Shown here: piece after piece, positions 1 to 12,539 of the stretch
Numbering within the stretch: position 1 is the first letter of the stretch
How the letters are laid out: the number at the start of each line of letters is the position of its first letter
Assembly (NCBI GenBank): GCA_004794785.1
Contig: SJOL01000695.1
Span: 1 to 64,000, forward strand
Length of the DNA: 64,000 nt
Direction of reading: 5' to 3'
DNA from: Opisthorchis felineus
Lineage: Eukaryota; Platyhelminthes; Trematoda; Opisthorchiida; Opisthorchiidae
The notes under the pieces: generated by a model
The model's database searches: none
What the model was told of the DNA's origin: nothing
Seen by the model: the letters and a program-made list of their open reading frames with translations, nothing else
Program-made: the position numbers and the translations under genes

Positions 1-114
1 GGGAATAAACATTATTATTCTTATTATTATTCTGAAGCCGGCCATATTCGGTCACCTCACCACTAACAACTTTTTACACCCAGCGCAACATGGATTCCCT
101 CCAAGCCTTTTCTG

Positions 115-1141
115 CGCGACGAACATGCTCGTATTCATTGACAGCGTAACCGAAGCAAAGGACGAAGGACCCATTTCATATGCCGGATTTTTTCCTTCCC
201 AAAGAGTTGTGTTTGAGTCCAGTACGTTTTTGGTCCCCCACAGACTTGAGTCTCACGGAATTCGAAGTGATAAAACATTCCAAATGAAGGTCGGCTCAAC
301 CTAGTTTACTTCTGAGCCTCCCATAATTGGAGTTCCTCAAGCATCAAGGCGGACGATCAGAATTCTTGAAGTTCCAACGCCCTGGCATTCCAAATGGATA
401 TTGACGGCGCAAAACGGCGGTTACTGGACCCGGACCTTCTTCTGATTAGAGAAAAGTGCGTCGATATATTGTTCTGAGGGAACTCAGCGAACTCCTTTGC
501 CGTGCATGGAGATAACGGACTAGAACACATTAAGAGGATAGATATCAAAAGAATTTTGCCATCTGGCTCTCAACCAACGTGTCCTTCTCACCCCGCCATA
601 AATAATCACCCTGAAGATTATTCTTCGTTCTACGCAGGACTAGGCACGACTCATGGACTTCTAGACACTATAGGGGCCTACGCCAAAATAATTCTTGATT
701 ATGCCATTCTGGTTCTCCGCCCAGGACGCAAAAAATAACTTAACCCTCAATAAACGTGCCCATATAGGTGCTACGGAGAAGATTGCTATTCTCAAGTCCG
801 ATGATTATGAAGCGCGTTGCGAGGTGCCTAAACTCTTTCCCCTAGAGTGTCGTCACCTCCGAAGAGACCTAATACTCCGTTATGTCTTGTTCAAAGTGGG
901 TGGGAAATATAGAGTTTTCACCGATGATCCAACTTATACACAGCGAGGGCATGGTAGGATTATTGTCAAGCTCAGAGCGCACATTTTACGAGGTGCGTGG
1001 AATGACCTTCTTTCGACGGTTATTCACGCTTCATCTTTGGATGCTTTCTATGTGAGTCCTTGCGGTGGCAAATTTACTACCCGGCGTTCAGAACTTAGAG
1101 AGCCATGCTGCACCCTTCTCTCGTTTGCGCCCTTCAAATGA
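115..1141 (+). pseudogene. CR1-like LINE reverse transcriptase, decayed 3' part
   Basis: This is the remnant of a non-LTR retrotransposon RT. From about 124 a frame reads MLVFIDSVTEAKDEG and ends near 270 with VPHRLESHGIR, which matches the RT palm segment before and after the first catalytic block of CR1/Jockey-type enzymes. The Gly-Val-Pro-Gln turn lies at 329-340 and the Ala-Asp-Asp catalytic pair at 349-357 follows almost at once, so the roughly 40 residues normally between them are deleted. The C-terminal domain is readable at 695-1141, with YEARCEVPKLFPLECRHLRR, RGHG and the AWNDLLS box typical of the end of CR1 proteins. At least three frame changes and one stop make it non-functional. 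Family placement rests on motif order recalled from known elements. Confidence 0.8.
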
Positions 1142-4100
1142 GTGAAAGCCGCTGGACGAAAAGAATAAACTCGACCCGGGAAATTGGGTTGAAGGCCCCG
1201 ATCCAGCGTACCCAACCGTGAATCCGTGGTTTAGTTTTAGCCAGTGAGTTATTCTGTGGGACTGGTGTTAATCAGAGTCTCAAGCTTCATGGCGAACGCT
1301 ATCTCATGCGACTGATTTTATCGTATCGGACAAAAAAGTCCAGTTAAGTTACGTCAATTCAAAATGTTTTTCGGCATTTTTTGCTGCGGGAGGGGTTCTG
1401 TATCCGCTCATACTCTTGCAACCAGATGTTTAAACCAACTATAAGGCACAAGTTGGGCAGCACTCGCCGCACACCCTAACTTTCCTACCGGAACTCCTGG
1501 AATCCGTCGCCTCCTGGGCGTGTGATCACAACCCTTCTCAAAGCAGATATTCATTGTCGCCTCTGGCGATAAAATGGCCTGTCTGAATCTGCGAGTCAGC
1601 GTGAAACTTGTAAATTCAACGATTGGAAACAATGCTAAGATTCTGTTCCTGTCCAGAAAAAAGAGTGCAATCTACTTTATGTGCTGCACTGTTATATGGA
1701 GAAGCCGATAACGTTCTATCATAAAAATCATTCCGCTGGGTCTAGCCGTGTCCTGGTCGTCGTGCTGTAACTTTCCATGGCGCATTACGACAACCTATAC
1801 TCTTCCGATCCTACTTCGCGGTAACCTCTTTTTCCACCACGAATATAGGCTGAGCTTCTCAGCAAATATGGGTTTACAGAAGCAGGTGGTCGTGTGTTTA
1901 TGCCTAGGTTGGGTTCGTTGAGTGCACCAATACCGAATAAGATTCATTGCTGTATTCTGCAGTAGTCACTGCACTCGTTAAATTATGTCTTCAATCACAT
2001 CTGCTCTATCTGTTTGGTAAATGTGGTAGTGATCACTAAGAAAACTCACCCCCCAGAGAAGGCGAAAAATAGTTGTTGATTAAATAGTAGGTGTTATGTT
2101 GAGTTCAGCACGACAATAGGAAATTGAATGCTTGCTCAATTGATTGATGAGAGCTTGGACTGTCTGGTCAAGTATTTGGGAGAGGAGATGCCCACAATAC
2201 TAAAAGAGACTTTGTACTACCTGGTGAGCGACTGCTGTAAATTTTTCAGCTTCTTGATACCGGTTTTATCCCGCCACTCTTTTTGAGTCTGTTGACCGCC
2301 TGGACAGCTTGGCATACGGATGCTATATTACTTGACCGGTAGAGAGTTTCCGTCGAGTTTTTCAGATTTCACTACTCCGCACTCCACTAGCGCTTATCAA
2401 TTTATGGGTACCGTGGATGTCGATCGCAGGATTTTCTTGCACTGAGCCTTTCCAAGCAAACTTGGCGCAACTTACACCTCCTCTTTGGCGGTAGAAGTAC
2501 GAGTACCCCACAAAACTATTTTGGGCCATTATATTTTCGAATCTGTGAAATGATATGCCGGACAATATGCCGGACTCAACCATTTTTTTGCTTATGACCT
2601 CGAATCCCAAGACTCCGGTAACAACGAACTTCGGCAACATAACGACTCGATGAACCGCCAAGTGGCAAAACGGTAAGCTATCCTTAAAGTCGAAACGTGC
2701 ATTCACTGACAAATCTGGAAACGGTTTTCCGACATCTGTCGAATAGTATGCAGTTTGAGTAAGAAAAGAAGATTGGATATCTAACTCTCTGCAACGTTGC
2801 TCTTTATTCGGGGGCCTGCAAATGTATTGAATCTCATGATGAAACTGACTGCATGGTGTAAAAACTTATTCAGGCTACCAAGAACATTCCACGCGCAGCC
2901 ATTTGTGTTTTCCTAAAATACACCAAACACGCAGCTCCTGTCAATGTACGTCCACCGTTGACGTAGATAGTTGACGGACGGTGAGACTATGTGTCACAGT
3001 AGTGTAAAGTCCAGCTCAAATCTAAGGGGTCGTGACCTCTTGAACAACTTAATCTTCCACCTATCTCGCTTAAACATCCCAGGAGAGATTTGCTGACGCT
3101 TTGGGGATTCCGTTCAAATTTTGAAAATAATTACCCGGATTACAACTCACATGTTTCCTTACCCCTCCCCGTAGGTGAAAGTAGCACAACAGTGCATCTC
3201 ACTCAAAAGTTACTCCTGCGGCCTTCGTTTGTGCTGCTATCGTGTCTGTAGCGGGTGCTCGCAAGGCAGATGGAACATTAAGCGTTCTGCGGAACAGTTC
3301 GAAGTGGAAAATTAATGGGCATATAGTTCGCTTGTGGAAAATGCATGCACAATCTGTCAGTGGTGCCTCAGACTGTTGGTGATTGCAAACTGACACAAAT
3401 TATACCCAATACGATGAGCTATTGCGTATTTACTCACCACGTTCCGTTGGTTTAGTGTAATATATCTACGTTACTTATGCGAGGAAGTGTGTGAAGCAGC
3501 ATCAACAACAAGATTAAACTAACTGGCTACTAATAACGGGATGAAATGCACACCCGATAAACTGATATGTAGCACAGTCATAGCAAAGTACAGATTTCCG
3601 ACAAAGTCAACCGTATTATACGCGACATGCATTCATTTTGAAGACATGAAGCCAGACGGGGCTCCCGGAAAGTTAACCCACCAAATGAAACTAAGTCCCA
3701 AAACTGGTAGAATGAAATCGTCATCAAACGCATCAATTGTCGGCCGCTCACTAGAAGAACACCCAAATTATTTTCGCTTAACCTACTGGGTTTTCAAAGC
3801 AGTGACTTTTACGGGGAGTTAGCCTGATCCATTTGCAACTTCTGGTGACACTTTGCCTAAAGCATTTTGTTCAGGTGACCGAAATATCAAGGTCACGGAC
3901 CATCACCGATTCGCATGTTGTTACCGGTTTACGGAAGAAAACACCAAATCTCACTTTAGCATATTTTGGCGTTCTTCGGTGCTCTTTAAGAATAAAATAA
4001 CGTCTACAGAATATTCAATGCATATTCCACCCAGGAAAATCGGTCATTGGCGTTTGTTTGCTTTATCCTCCTCAGATTTAACAAATGAGATGATTTTGTT

Positions 4101-4255
4101 CCGCGGACTTCGTCACAATATATTTTCCCATGAGGCTCAGCTTTCGTTAAGTACAACATTGTTGCACAACAGCATAAATTGTGCAATGGAGATGTGAGGG
4201 CCATCTTTGTGGATGATTCCCTTTCCCAGATATGCATAAAAAGTCCGTGGGCAAT
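1142..4255. other. No recognisable gene
   Basis: Only short overlapping frames occur here, the largest on both strands of the same stretch (3541-3822 plus and 3578-3766 minus), which is what chance predicts. The first hundred bases may be the 3' untranslated tail of the preceding LINE. I see no splice-bounded exon, RNA gene or repeat that recurs elsewhere in the window. Confidence 0.4.
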
Positions 4256-4760
4256 ACAGCGTCAGGAGATAACTGTAGGTAAATTACCTATTAGGAATAT
4301 GACGCTCCATAGGTGGAGTACGCCATAAAGCGGTCACCATGATGACGGCAGCCATTGTCATCCACCTCGACTACTTATCGTAATTGATAGGCTCGCGTCT
4401 ATGAGCGACGCTGATTATGAGGCCTCACCTGCGCACGGTAACCTAATCCAATAGCAAACGATGGCCCTTCATACTCATAACTGTACGTGTTGTCACTCAC
4501 CTTGGCTAATTATCGTGACCGCTAGGCCCGTTTCTATGTGCGACACTGATTATGAGGCCTCACCTATGCACAGTAACCTAATCCAATAGCCAACAAGGGC
4601 TCGTTATAATCATAACTGTATCCGATGCCTCCTAACTTGGCTTCTTGGAATAACTGCTGAGCCCGTACCCATGCTCGCTGCTGATTATAAGGACCCAGCT
4701 ATAAATAATAGACTAATCCAACGACCAACGGCGGTCCTTCATATCCACACATGTCGTCCG
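4256..4760. repeat. 135-bp tandem repeat (satellite), about three units
   Basis: Homologous unit starts fall at 4391 (GCTCGCGTCTATGAGCGAC), 4526 (GCCCGTTTCTATGTGCGAC) and 4661 (GCCCGTACCCATGCTCGC), exactly 135 bases apart both times. Each unit holds a CTGATTATGAGGCCTCACC-like box, then CTAATCCAATAGCCAAC, then a CTTCATACTCATAACTGT-like box. The third unit breaks off near 4760, and the stretch 4256-4390 resembles a unit only at its end. No coding frame is shared between units. Confidence 0.75.
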
Positions 4761-5164
4761 TCTGCCAAGCCCAGGCCTAAAAAATACACAACCACCCTTG
4801 GCGAATCATGTATCTATTTATTGGTTGCATCGGTCACTCCAGCTCACACTTTCAGGGGGCCGCTCTCACTCGACCTAGTTTCTGAAAGGAAAAATGCATA
4901 ATCATTTACGAATCGTATACACTCGTATGTACAACACACAGTTAAACAAAGTTGCAGTCTACTCTGAAGCTGGAGTCTTACTGTTATAACGGAAAGCACA
5001 CCAGTTGCTCAATTAGACCCACTGGTTATAATTTGGGAGCCGTGTGTGCATAGATGATTTGATGGCAGGATTCGGCAAACATATGCATTAGTGGACGCAG
5101 CGAAGTTAAGTCTAAATAGGGGTGTATACTAGTCAGCCGTAAAACCAAGCGGCATAGACTTGAG
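4761..5164. other. Spacer without recognisable content
   Basis: Nothing between the tandem repeat and the LINE fragment on its right could be assigned. No repeated motif or plausible exon was seen. Confidence 0.35.
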
Positions 5165-5745
5165 CCCTAGGATACAAGGCCCGCATGCGCCTTGCATGCC
5201 CATTTACATAGTCCCACCTGCTTGGCCTTTTCGGCCTAACCAATGCGCCTTCTGGTGCTGGACACCTTCTTCAACAGAAGTCCTTGGTGCACAACCGAAA
5301 AATCGTCTTCTTACTGTCTTGTTACGGATTAGACGACACTGACCCACACGCGCTATGGTTCTGAGACAACGATTGTCAAACACCTGAAGACGTCATAGAT
5401 CCGCTGCTCGAACAGGCCAAGTCTCAAAGCCATACAACAAAACTGCTCGTACTGCAGCCTGATACACACGTTCCTTGACCTTCAGGGATATAACGCTTTG
5501 AGCACATAGGTGTTTCAAATTAGCAAACTCGACCCGAGCCTTGCAGATTCGTACATTGTCCTCATCTGTCACAATACAATCAAAACCAAAACAACTTCGA
5601 ATTCACACAAAACGCTCCACAAATTCGTCTGCCTCCCCTTGGACTCTAAGCGGCGTGTTCAGCGACTACATGTACAAGAGCAGTGCTTCGGGGACTGGGG
5701 ATCATTTCTCTTACATTCACTTTCTCCTCTGTATTACGGTACCGT
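5165..5745 (-). pseudogene. RTE-like LINE RT, C-terminal part
   Basis: Read on the minus strand, this is the region after the RT palm of an RTE-like element. Starting near 5560 one frame gives DEDNVRICKARVEFANLKHL, then VKERVYQAAVRAVLLYGFETW and FDNRCLRTIARVG, down to about 5300. These are the hallmark blocks of the domain after the catalytic core (family knowledge). A CGA to TGA change puts a stop inside the block near 5390, and a frame change occurs near 5600, so the copy is dead. Just before it, near 5690, lies SLNTPLRVQGEA, which would directly follow the end of the palm fragment at 6482-6765. The two pieces were therefore one element, split by the sequence between them. Confidence 0.85.
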
Positions 5746-6481
5746 CCAACTCAAGTAATAAATTCTAGATAAATTAGTCCATCATCTCGGAAGTCCTACT
5801 CCCGGGAGTACTTATATGTTTGACTTCCCTGACCAAACCACCTCGCTGCGTGCATACACCCGTTTGCTCTATATATCTTGTACTACAATAGCATATATTA
5901 GCCAACTCGCTCGCTTGCTCGCTAGTCTAGAAAGTACAAATCCACCCCTATCCTGTCTCATTTAATCACTTGTTGTCACCACCCTAATTGTGGCAAACGT
6001 TAAGTTTTTCTCTATTGGATGTCTCCAAAACCTCAACGGACCTTACTGATCTCATCCCATTCCCTCGTCTTCTCAAAATTCCACTCCGGCAAAGCCTGCT
6101 TTGAACGCCCTATTTGGCTGCTTTCCACTCAACCTGGCTTGTTATTTACACCCACAGCGATCTCCAACCGGACCAGAAAAATACCCGCGATCTTACATCG
6201 GATTTGTTCTATCTCTGCGGATTCCCTCAGCCAACCAAAAATATCCCGCTGCTCACAGAATTGCACATCTCAACCCGATCATCTCAAGCATGACGTCCGT
6301 TAGGTGGTTGTCCAGAAACCGAAGTATGTCAGTGCAATGATGGCATAGCACTGCCATACCCAGTTTGATAGCACACCCGCAACTATTCCCTTCCTCCTCT
6401 TGACTTTACCCTATCGCCCACTTGTTCCATTACCTGCAGCTACAAACGAAAGCATGCTTTATTCTGACTGTAACCTTATGA
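5746..6481. mobile_element. 736-bp insertion inside an RTE-like LINE
   Basis: The LINE coding sequence stops at one edge and resumes at the other with little loss, so this block arrived later. It is pyrimidine-rich on the plus strand and carries no recognisable protein. Its 6297-6440 part is similar to 7524-7680 (shared GCCATACCCAGT and TGATGG/TGATAG boxes in the same order), which shows it belongs to a dispersed family. I could not identify terminal inverted repeats or a clear target duplication, so the element class is open. Confidence 0.5.
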
Positions 6482-6765
6482 TCATGCCTGACGGTATGCC
6501 ACCCACCAGTTGGGAACAAACATTTTTACTATTACCTTACACTTTGTGGGTGCAAAGTGCATACCAAAGGACGAGGTGACTTTGGTCAGTTCATCCAAAA
6601 ACACTTGCGCCCTTTCCCCCTCCTCAAAGACGAGAACGATGCCTGCATGTCGACAAGATTTTCGTTGAAAGATATTTGAAAACCGGGCTTCAGAAGACAT
6701 GTCAGCATTCGTCTCATTATCTCATCGATCACGAAATTAAGCAGGAATGGAGAATGCTGAGCTTT
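6482..6765 (-). pseudogene. RTE-like LINE RT, palm region
   Basis: On the minus strand the frame reads HSPFLLNFVIDEIMRRM, then FNENLVDM, and after a frame change VFLDELTKVTSSFGMHFA followed by PTKCKV. In RTE-like fluke elements the Ala-Asp-Asp catalytic pair lies between the second and third of these blocks. Here the stretch reads as a frame-shifted remnant and the Asp pair is lost. The piece ends at 6482, where the insertion begins, and its continuation is at 5165-5745. Confidence 0.82.
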
Positions 6766-7004
6766 ACAATCGGCCTTCTGCGTGCGGGATTGGCAAACTA
6801 AAATAGAAGCAACTTTGTCGGACGACTCTGTTTGCGGCCTGGACTTACCCTTACTATACCACATACCCTGGCAATCGCCCTATGAATCGAAAAATTCATT
6901 GACAGTAGAGCAAAAAATGCTAGCAGAGACCCACTGAATGCATGCGGTATGACGCCTCAGAGGTAACTTGATTTGCAAAGCCCCACGCTTTTCTTTAGAC
7001 TGTA

Positions 7005-7165
7005 ACTACGCCATTATGAGGTCACCTCATCGTACAAACACACAATGTCACCAGACACTCACGTTTTTCTTTGATCTCATGTTCGTGTAACCTCCAGGCT
7101 ACCTAAGTTGCGCACAATTGGGCCAATGCACGTCCTTCATAATCATATATGCCCCCAGCCGATCG
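7005..7165. repeat. Possible diverged monomer of the 135-bp satellite
   Basis: The order of boxes resembles the array at 4256-4760: CATTATGAGGTCACCTCATC, then ATTGGGCCAATGC, then GTCCTTCATAATCATA. Spacing is close to one unit. Similarity is patchy, so this may be an isolated old monomer or chance. Confidence 0.35.
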
Positions 7166-7523
7166 CATTGACCGCATTCCCATCATCTCCAGCTGAATAT
7201 TGATTAACTTTTTTGTAATCTGGCAGTGTCGCCTCAATGAAGTAGTTGGTAATTGTGACCACTTTTTAATGCTTGTTATTTCGGGTCGCAGTCCAACTCA
7301 CATCATAGTGCTTTCTAGCAAACCATTTTGAAACTTCTTCCCGATTCTTGGTCCCCAATGTAGACACGGGTGTCTTACTGCCTCGCTTAAATGACAGCAA
7401 TGAACCACCGTGCGCCCTCGACGCCCCAAGAATATCCTTGATCCATACTCTTCTTAATTTGTCACTATTAAATGGCAAATCCTAACTACAATGACAACCC
7501 AAACAACTCACCAAAGATATTCA

Positions 7524-7680
7524 TGTACGGGGCTGTCCACGAACCCAAGTACGACGTCGCGATGACGGTAGCGCGACCGCCATACCCAGTCTGATGGCTT
7601 GCCCGTAGATTACCATAACTCTATTATTTCCCTGACGAGCGCGTTATATTCGCCCACAAGACCATCCCAATCCGTTTAAT
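7524..7680. repeat. Dispersed repeat, partner of 6297-6440
   Basis: It shares an ordered series of short blocks with the insertion at 5746-6481, including GCTGTCCACGAACCCAAGTA against GTTGTCCAGAAACCGAAGTA and a common CCATACCCAGT block. Both copies are non-coding. The full element length cannot be set from two diverged copies. Confidence 0.5.
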
Positions 7681-9735
7681 TTGTGCCAAGACTTGAGAGC
7701 GCTGGCCACCCTATAGTGTCTTCTACTTTTTCTGCCCATAAACCCACTAATTCATCTGACGGCACTATCAGGGTTTCGCTATACCCTTGTCTTGCGCCCG
7801 GCGTAGCGTGTGCTAACCACTATTTAAAAAAACTTACTACATGTGACGAAATCCTTGTCTATGTTTGGCAGTACGCCTATCGCAACGACAGAAGACTTTT
7901 CCCTTATTAAGTCGCGAATGGCTGCTCCATTTTAAGTTTGCGCTGACACGGAGGGCGCAAATATTGTTCATGTTATCGTGAGATTATTTCAAAATACAGT
8001 ACAGAAGAAAGCATGTGAATAAACCAGCTTTTCCACAAAACTTATCACCGTCATTACGGACACTACGCGGAGCCATTGGCAGTCATTAAAATACGAATTC
8101 CGCGCCCACAGTGAGCCTCGAGTACGTTTAAACAACTTCCAACAAAACTGTTGCCGCGTTGGGAGATCTTAAGCGCTGGAATAATCACCATCAAATGCTA
8201 AAACTTTATGTTTAAGTTTCCCTCTTTTGAACTATGGTTTCAGAGAAATTTTGGGTGTGTGTCTAAGGCTCGGCCAACTGTCGCAAAAACCAGAAATCCA
8301 ATTCATTTTGACGCCCCACAAGGCCACACAGCAAAATAAATCCTTTTAAAAATTTACGTACATCGCAGATATTTTGCACACGGAAAGGAACAATCATCAC
8401 AAATGCAATTATTCGTAACTGCTGCAGTCAGCTGAATAATTAACATCACCCTTTGAAAAAAGTCTTCCACCGCATCATTGCTCCGCCCTGAAGGTCAGGT
8501 TCCTGAATATAACCCCAGAATGGCCGAAACCTACTGAGACGCTAAATGTTCACCAAAACCTCTATAGAGAAGGCGGCAAGCATTCAGGCCGGTTAATCAA
8601 TCAATCAATTCAGCAACAGCCTGGATCGATAAAAAGTGAAATTCAAATAGCGCAAGGTTCTCTGTAACTGCTGCACTCGCTAGTTCGCAAAAAAGCTATT
8701 GTGTTCCTTGTTGGCGAGTCTTTTTCCGGCACTAAAGCACTAAAACGAGGATAGCAGTAAGATATAACAATGGCGTATACGTATTATTACCGCCGGAGTA
8801 GGCCCACAAGCTGATTCATACTGGATGGTGGAATGACTACTTCCTCGTGAAGCATGTCCAAAATGCAGCCGCGAAGATGTGTGCTGGACTTCAGGTTCTG
8901 GATGATGGATAGCACCTAAAACTACTTGATTTCTACTTGCTCGGTTGTAGAGACCCGTATATGAACATAACCTTTGAGCATCCACTTTTACAAAGGGGTT
9001 TAGACGAATCATTCTTCGTACACTACGAAAAACCTAGCATGGACAAGAAGGGTGTTCAAGGTAATGACACATATTTCATACGAAAACTTTTGCCTTATTG
9101 AGAGTTTTAGGAAACTAGAAGGGACTGCCCCAAAGTTCAGTCATCACCAGTCGTAAACGGCAAAAAAAGCTCACCGAGCAGTTTGTTTCCTTGACTTCCA
9201 TGTTGGGAGCGCTCAAGTAGACCATTACGAAATATGGACGCGGAGCTTCAGCTGACCTTCCATATTTACCCCCCATCTGAGGCGTGGCAAAAATGACAGC
9301 TGCGAACCGCGAACTCCTCCGATCAGGGAAGTTCGGACAATCGCAAGTCCCTTTATCGGTTACTGAATAACTGAACTAAGGTGAGGTTTTAATGGGCTAA
9401 AAGGTCAGGAGATATTTTGAATTTCGGCGGGTGTTCGGCTTTCGCTGTGGGTGGTGCATGACGGCTGGGCTTCGTCTACCAGTCTTGGCCCTATATCGGC
9501 AGGCACGTGGAATGACGTATCAGTCGCACGTAAGTGGTGGAGTGCTGCAGTGTATAACCCTCAATTCACGTCTGGTCGTTTGCACACAACTGCAATTTTA
9601 CGTTTAACCAATAATTTCGAGGTTACCGCGTGGACAAATGTAGAAAGTGGCGCGTGAATGTTTTCAAAAGCGCTAACCATCTGGTAAAAGTGAAGGAAAA
9701 CGACGGCCAATTTTGTATGGGCGGCCAACTGCCCT
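7681..9735. other. No recognisable gene
   Basis: Frames up to 90 codons occur on both strands (for example 8740-9012 minus) without any family motif, splice context or repeat in the window. Near 8590 there is a short run of CAAT repeats. I see nothing that I would call a gene. Confidence 0.4.
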
Positions 9736-9739
9736 GTTC

Positions 9740-12210
9740 CAATAACTACAAACAAGCGCACAAGAATTCATCCAAACAGTCCAGTTTTCGCAAGACTGGC
9801 CATCAGGAGTTTTAATTTTTCCTTGCTTCTCGACCATACGACTCAAACCAGCGAGACCAAGCACAGGAAGGGTCAAGTAGACCCCATCCTCGAAGGTGGA
9901 CGGTACCGGCGGCAGCCAAACGTTTCGTAACATCCTAAATTCTTTTCTGCCATGTCAAATCCTGTCCGCCACCGGGTTCCCGTCAGTCCAAATGAGGCAG
10001 TGAATGAAAACAGTGCTCTTCTCGCCAGGCGGTAGTTCGGTACGCGTAACATATGTCCCAACCACCTTAGTTTGCATTGCTGGGTGTATTCTTTGTGGTA
10101 AGTATCCTCTGCTTCACCAAAAACTAGTTGACCGATCTCCTTATTGCCAGTTCACTGGTTCCAGCCGATTCCAGTTATACTTCTGGGACCTCGACGGTCA
10201 AAGACCCAGTGAGATGCATTTTTGACGCCACGGTCGGCGCAAATTGGCAAACGCGCTTCTGGCTTATGACATTCGTACGTTTACTTTGTCTGTCACACTA
10301 GGTCAGAGCCGAGGTAACTTCCGAGATACGTATGGTCTTCCACAACCTTCAGTGTCACTCCTTGAATCCTTAGAGCCATGTCCAAAGAATGTACGTCCTG
10401 CAGCATTACTTTGCACTCTGAGTGCGAAGCACATACCGAAGGACTGACTGGTCTCGGTCAGCCTGTCTAGTGTTGCACTTCCTGCTCTTTTTAAAAATGA
10501 GAACAATGTTGTTTGCATATTCCAGGTCGACAAGGTTCTCGTTCGGAAAGATCTGAACACCGGGGTTTTGGAGGCCTTTCAGTCCTCGTCTCAATATCCC
10601 ATCAATAACGAAATTAATCAAAACTATAGAGAGTAGACATCGTTTTCGGACACCAATGCTTGTGGGAAAGCTTTTCGGGAGTTCTCCATAGTTTCTCACA
10701 CCACCAGTATGTGCACACAAACGGCAAACGAGATTCACGGACTTCTGGGTGATACCCTGTTGCGCAAGCGCCTTGAAAAGAACTACCCGGTCGAAAGCAC
10801 CCTTGAGGCCAAGGAAAGCCAAGATTGTAGGGCGCCTTTACGTATGTTTTTGCTTTAATTGACGGTGTGTAAATATATGATTCACACACTCCCCTCCCTG
10901 TCGGAATCCTGCTTGCTGCCCTCGGGTCCCGTCTTCACGCACCTTCGTAAGACGACGTAAAACAAGCGGCGCAGTCTGGTTGCACTGCGAGAACCGTTTT
11001 TGAATTCGGGTACCACGAACGACTCACCCCAGTGAGTTTGGGCGGTCTCTTCACCCTAGATAGATGCAAATAAGTCAGACAGGCACCGACTGAACGTTTC
11101 ACCTCCATCTTTGGTCACAACGGGTGGGAGTTCTTTAGGACCAGCAGCTGGGTGACGCTCATTTCGGAAGTCGCCAGGGATTCCAAGTTCACTCCAATGC
11201 TGCGTGGGCGTTTGGAGACCCGACTGAGCAACCGCAGATGGCCAGCTGAATTCGTTCAGTCCAACTATTCAGGCTTTTTACACATAAGCGAGCAATTATC
11301 TGTGATTGCTTCGTCCGCCGGAGGCTTCTTTGGGTTCATGCGCGCGTCGGTTGGAATATTTTAGGCACATTATCAGAGTTTCTCGCCTCCCCCATCTCTT
11401 CAACCACCTGGATCCACCAAGCTTCTCGATCTACGCAGATGCTCCCTTTTGCCTGAAATCTGACAGTTTGTCGAGTGCTATTATACTCCCGACAGGAGGA
11501 ATATGTGTCCCAGCTTCGAGCAATTTTAGTGTTTCTCGAGATCCGCTCCCTAGGTCTAGTTGGTTGAACCGTTCCACAAACCTGGCGCCTGGTTGCGGAC
11601 GGAGCCTCCCATCAAGAGTCAACATCGGAAGACTTGTCTGCAAAGGGCATCAGTGGGTGGTTCTAGTAGACTTGTTTCACATCAGGGTTCGAGAGCTTCT
11701 CAATGTTCAGGCGAGATGTGCGCATTCTGTTCACTGCTGAATAGGGCAGCGAGAAGAAGCATCGAACAAGCGCGTGATCCGAATCCATGTAGGTGTTCCA
11801 GAACGAGTGACAGTCAATGATTAGCCCACGCCACGTACGGCTAATGGCAATATAGTCTATGTTTATTGGAAATAGGCTCGCATGCGGGGGGCAACACGTG
11901 GTCAGCGCATGGCTGCAGTAGGCGTTCGCCGTTGTCTGTGCGTCTCGATTTCAGTCCTAGGCGACAGTCCAATTGAGCCTCAGCAGCACCAAGTCTACTT
12001 GCGCATTCATGCCCCCAGCAACCCCAACAATGTCTGGGCTCTGAGCCTGTCGCAACAAAGCGTCTTGAAAGCTGTCTTTGAGTATATCAGAGCTAGTCTG
12101 TTGAGGTGTAAGAAGATACGATGAACACGCAGCGATTATCTGCGTTGAGATACGGGATACGGGACGTTGCCAAACGGACCGCACAGACACAACTATCACG
12201 ACGGAGAGAC
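9740..12210 (-). pseudogene. RTE-like LINE, nearly complete ORF, inactivated
   Basis: This is the most complete non-LTR retrotransposon in the window, read on the minus strand. An apurinic-type endonuclease comes first: near 12110 RCVFIVSSY, near 11990 the metal-site region as AGGMNAQV (AGDMNAQV in intact relatives, so the Asp is lost), near 11790 SFWNTYMDSDHALVRC. A linker follows, then RT from about 11140: AFLGLKGAFDRV near 10810, FVIDGILRR near 10600, and the catalytic site near 10510 as EYANN instead of the usual Ala-Asp-Asp. The last part reads GHMLRVPNYRLARRALFS near 10060. Between the palm and this end roughly 200 residues are missing. Several frameshifts and stops and the lost catalytic residues make it inactive. 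A second SINE-type repeat abuts its 5' end. Confidence 0.85.
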
Positions 12211-12221
12211 GATCTTACCAT

Positions 12222-12520
12222 GGTCTGACGGTTTGTGTATCTTCACGTCCCATTGGGCTACACCGGGTGGTGCCCTGCGACACTCAGTCTCTCATACCAA
12301 GTTGGTCAATGGTTAGAGGTCTAACCAACATTGTCTCCCGGCCCTCCAGGTTGGAGGTGTGGACATGTGTGGCGACTTGTTCTATAAAAATGGTAATGCA
12401 TTTGCATATCCCGCCAAACACCGCTGCATTGCGGTCAGGCTTTTGAGCCAAAGGCTTTGGTCGGTGTCCCTGATCGTCCCCCTGTCTAGATGTGGGCACC
12501 CTGGCATTGATGCACAAGTG
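12222..12520 (+). mobile_element. Second SINE-like repeat, copy A
   Basis: This roughly 300-bp unit recurs at 13446-13745 (opposite strand) and 61735-62010. It starts near CATGGTCTGACGGTTTGTGT, has an A-box-like GGTCAATGGTTAGAGG near 12303, a B-box-like CAGGTTGGAGGTGTGG near 12348, and a block GCGGTCAGGCTTTTGAGCCA near 12434. Its 3' part, CTGTCTAGATGTGGGCACCC, matches the middle of the main SINE family. It has no credible protein. It looks like a tRNA-derived SINE that shares a central domain with the first family; the promoter boxes are weaker than in that family. Confidence 0.6.
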
Positions 12521-12539
12521 CCACTGACTGCGTGTCTGA

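Noticed and set aside
12222..12520. 5' leader of the LINE at 9740-12210
   Set aside because: The orientation is wrong: this copy is plus-oriented ahead of a minus-strand LINE, while the copy at 61735 is in the same orientation as its LINE. An independent repeat is the better reading.
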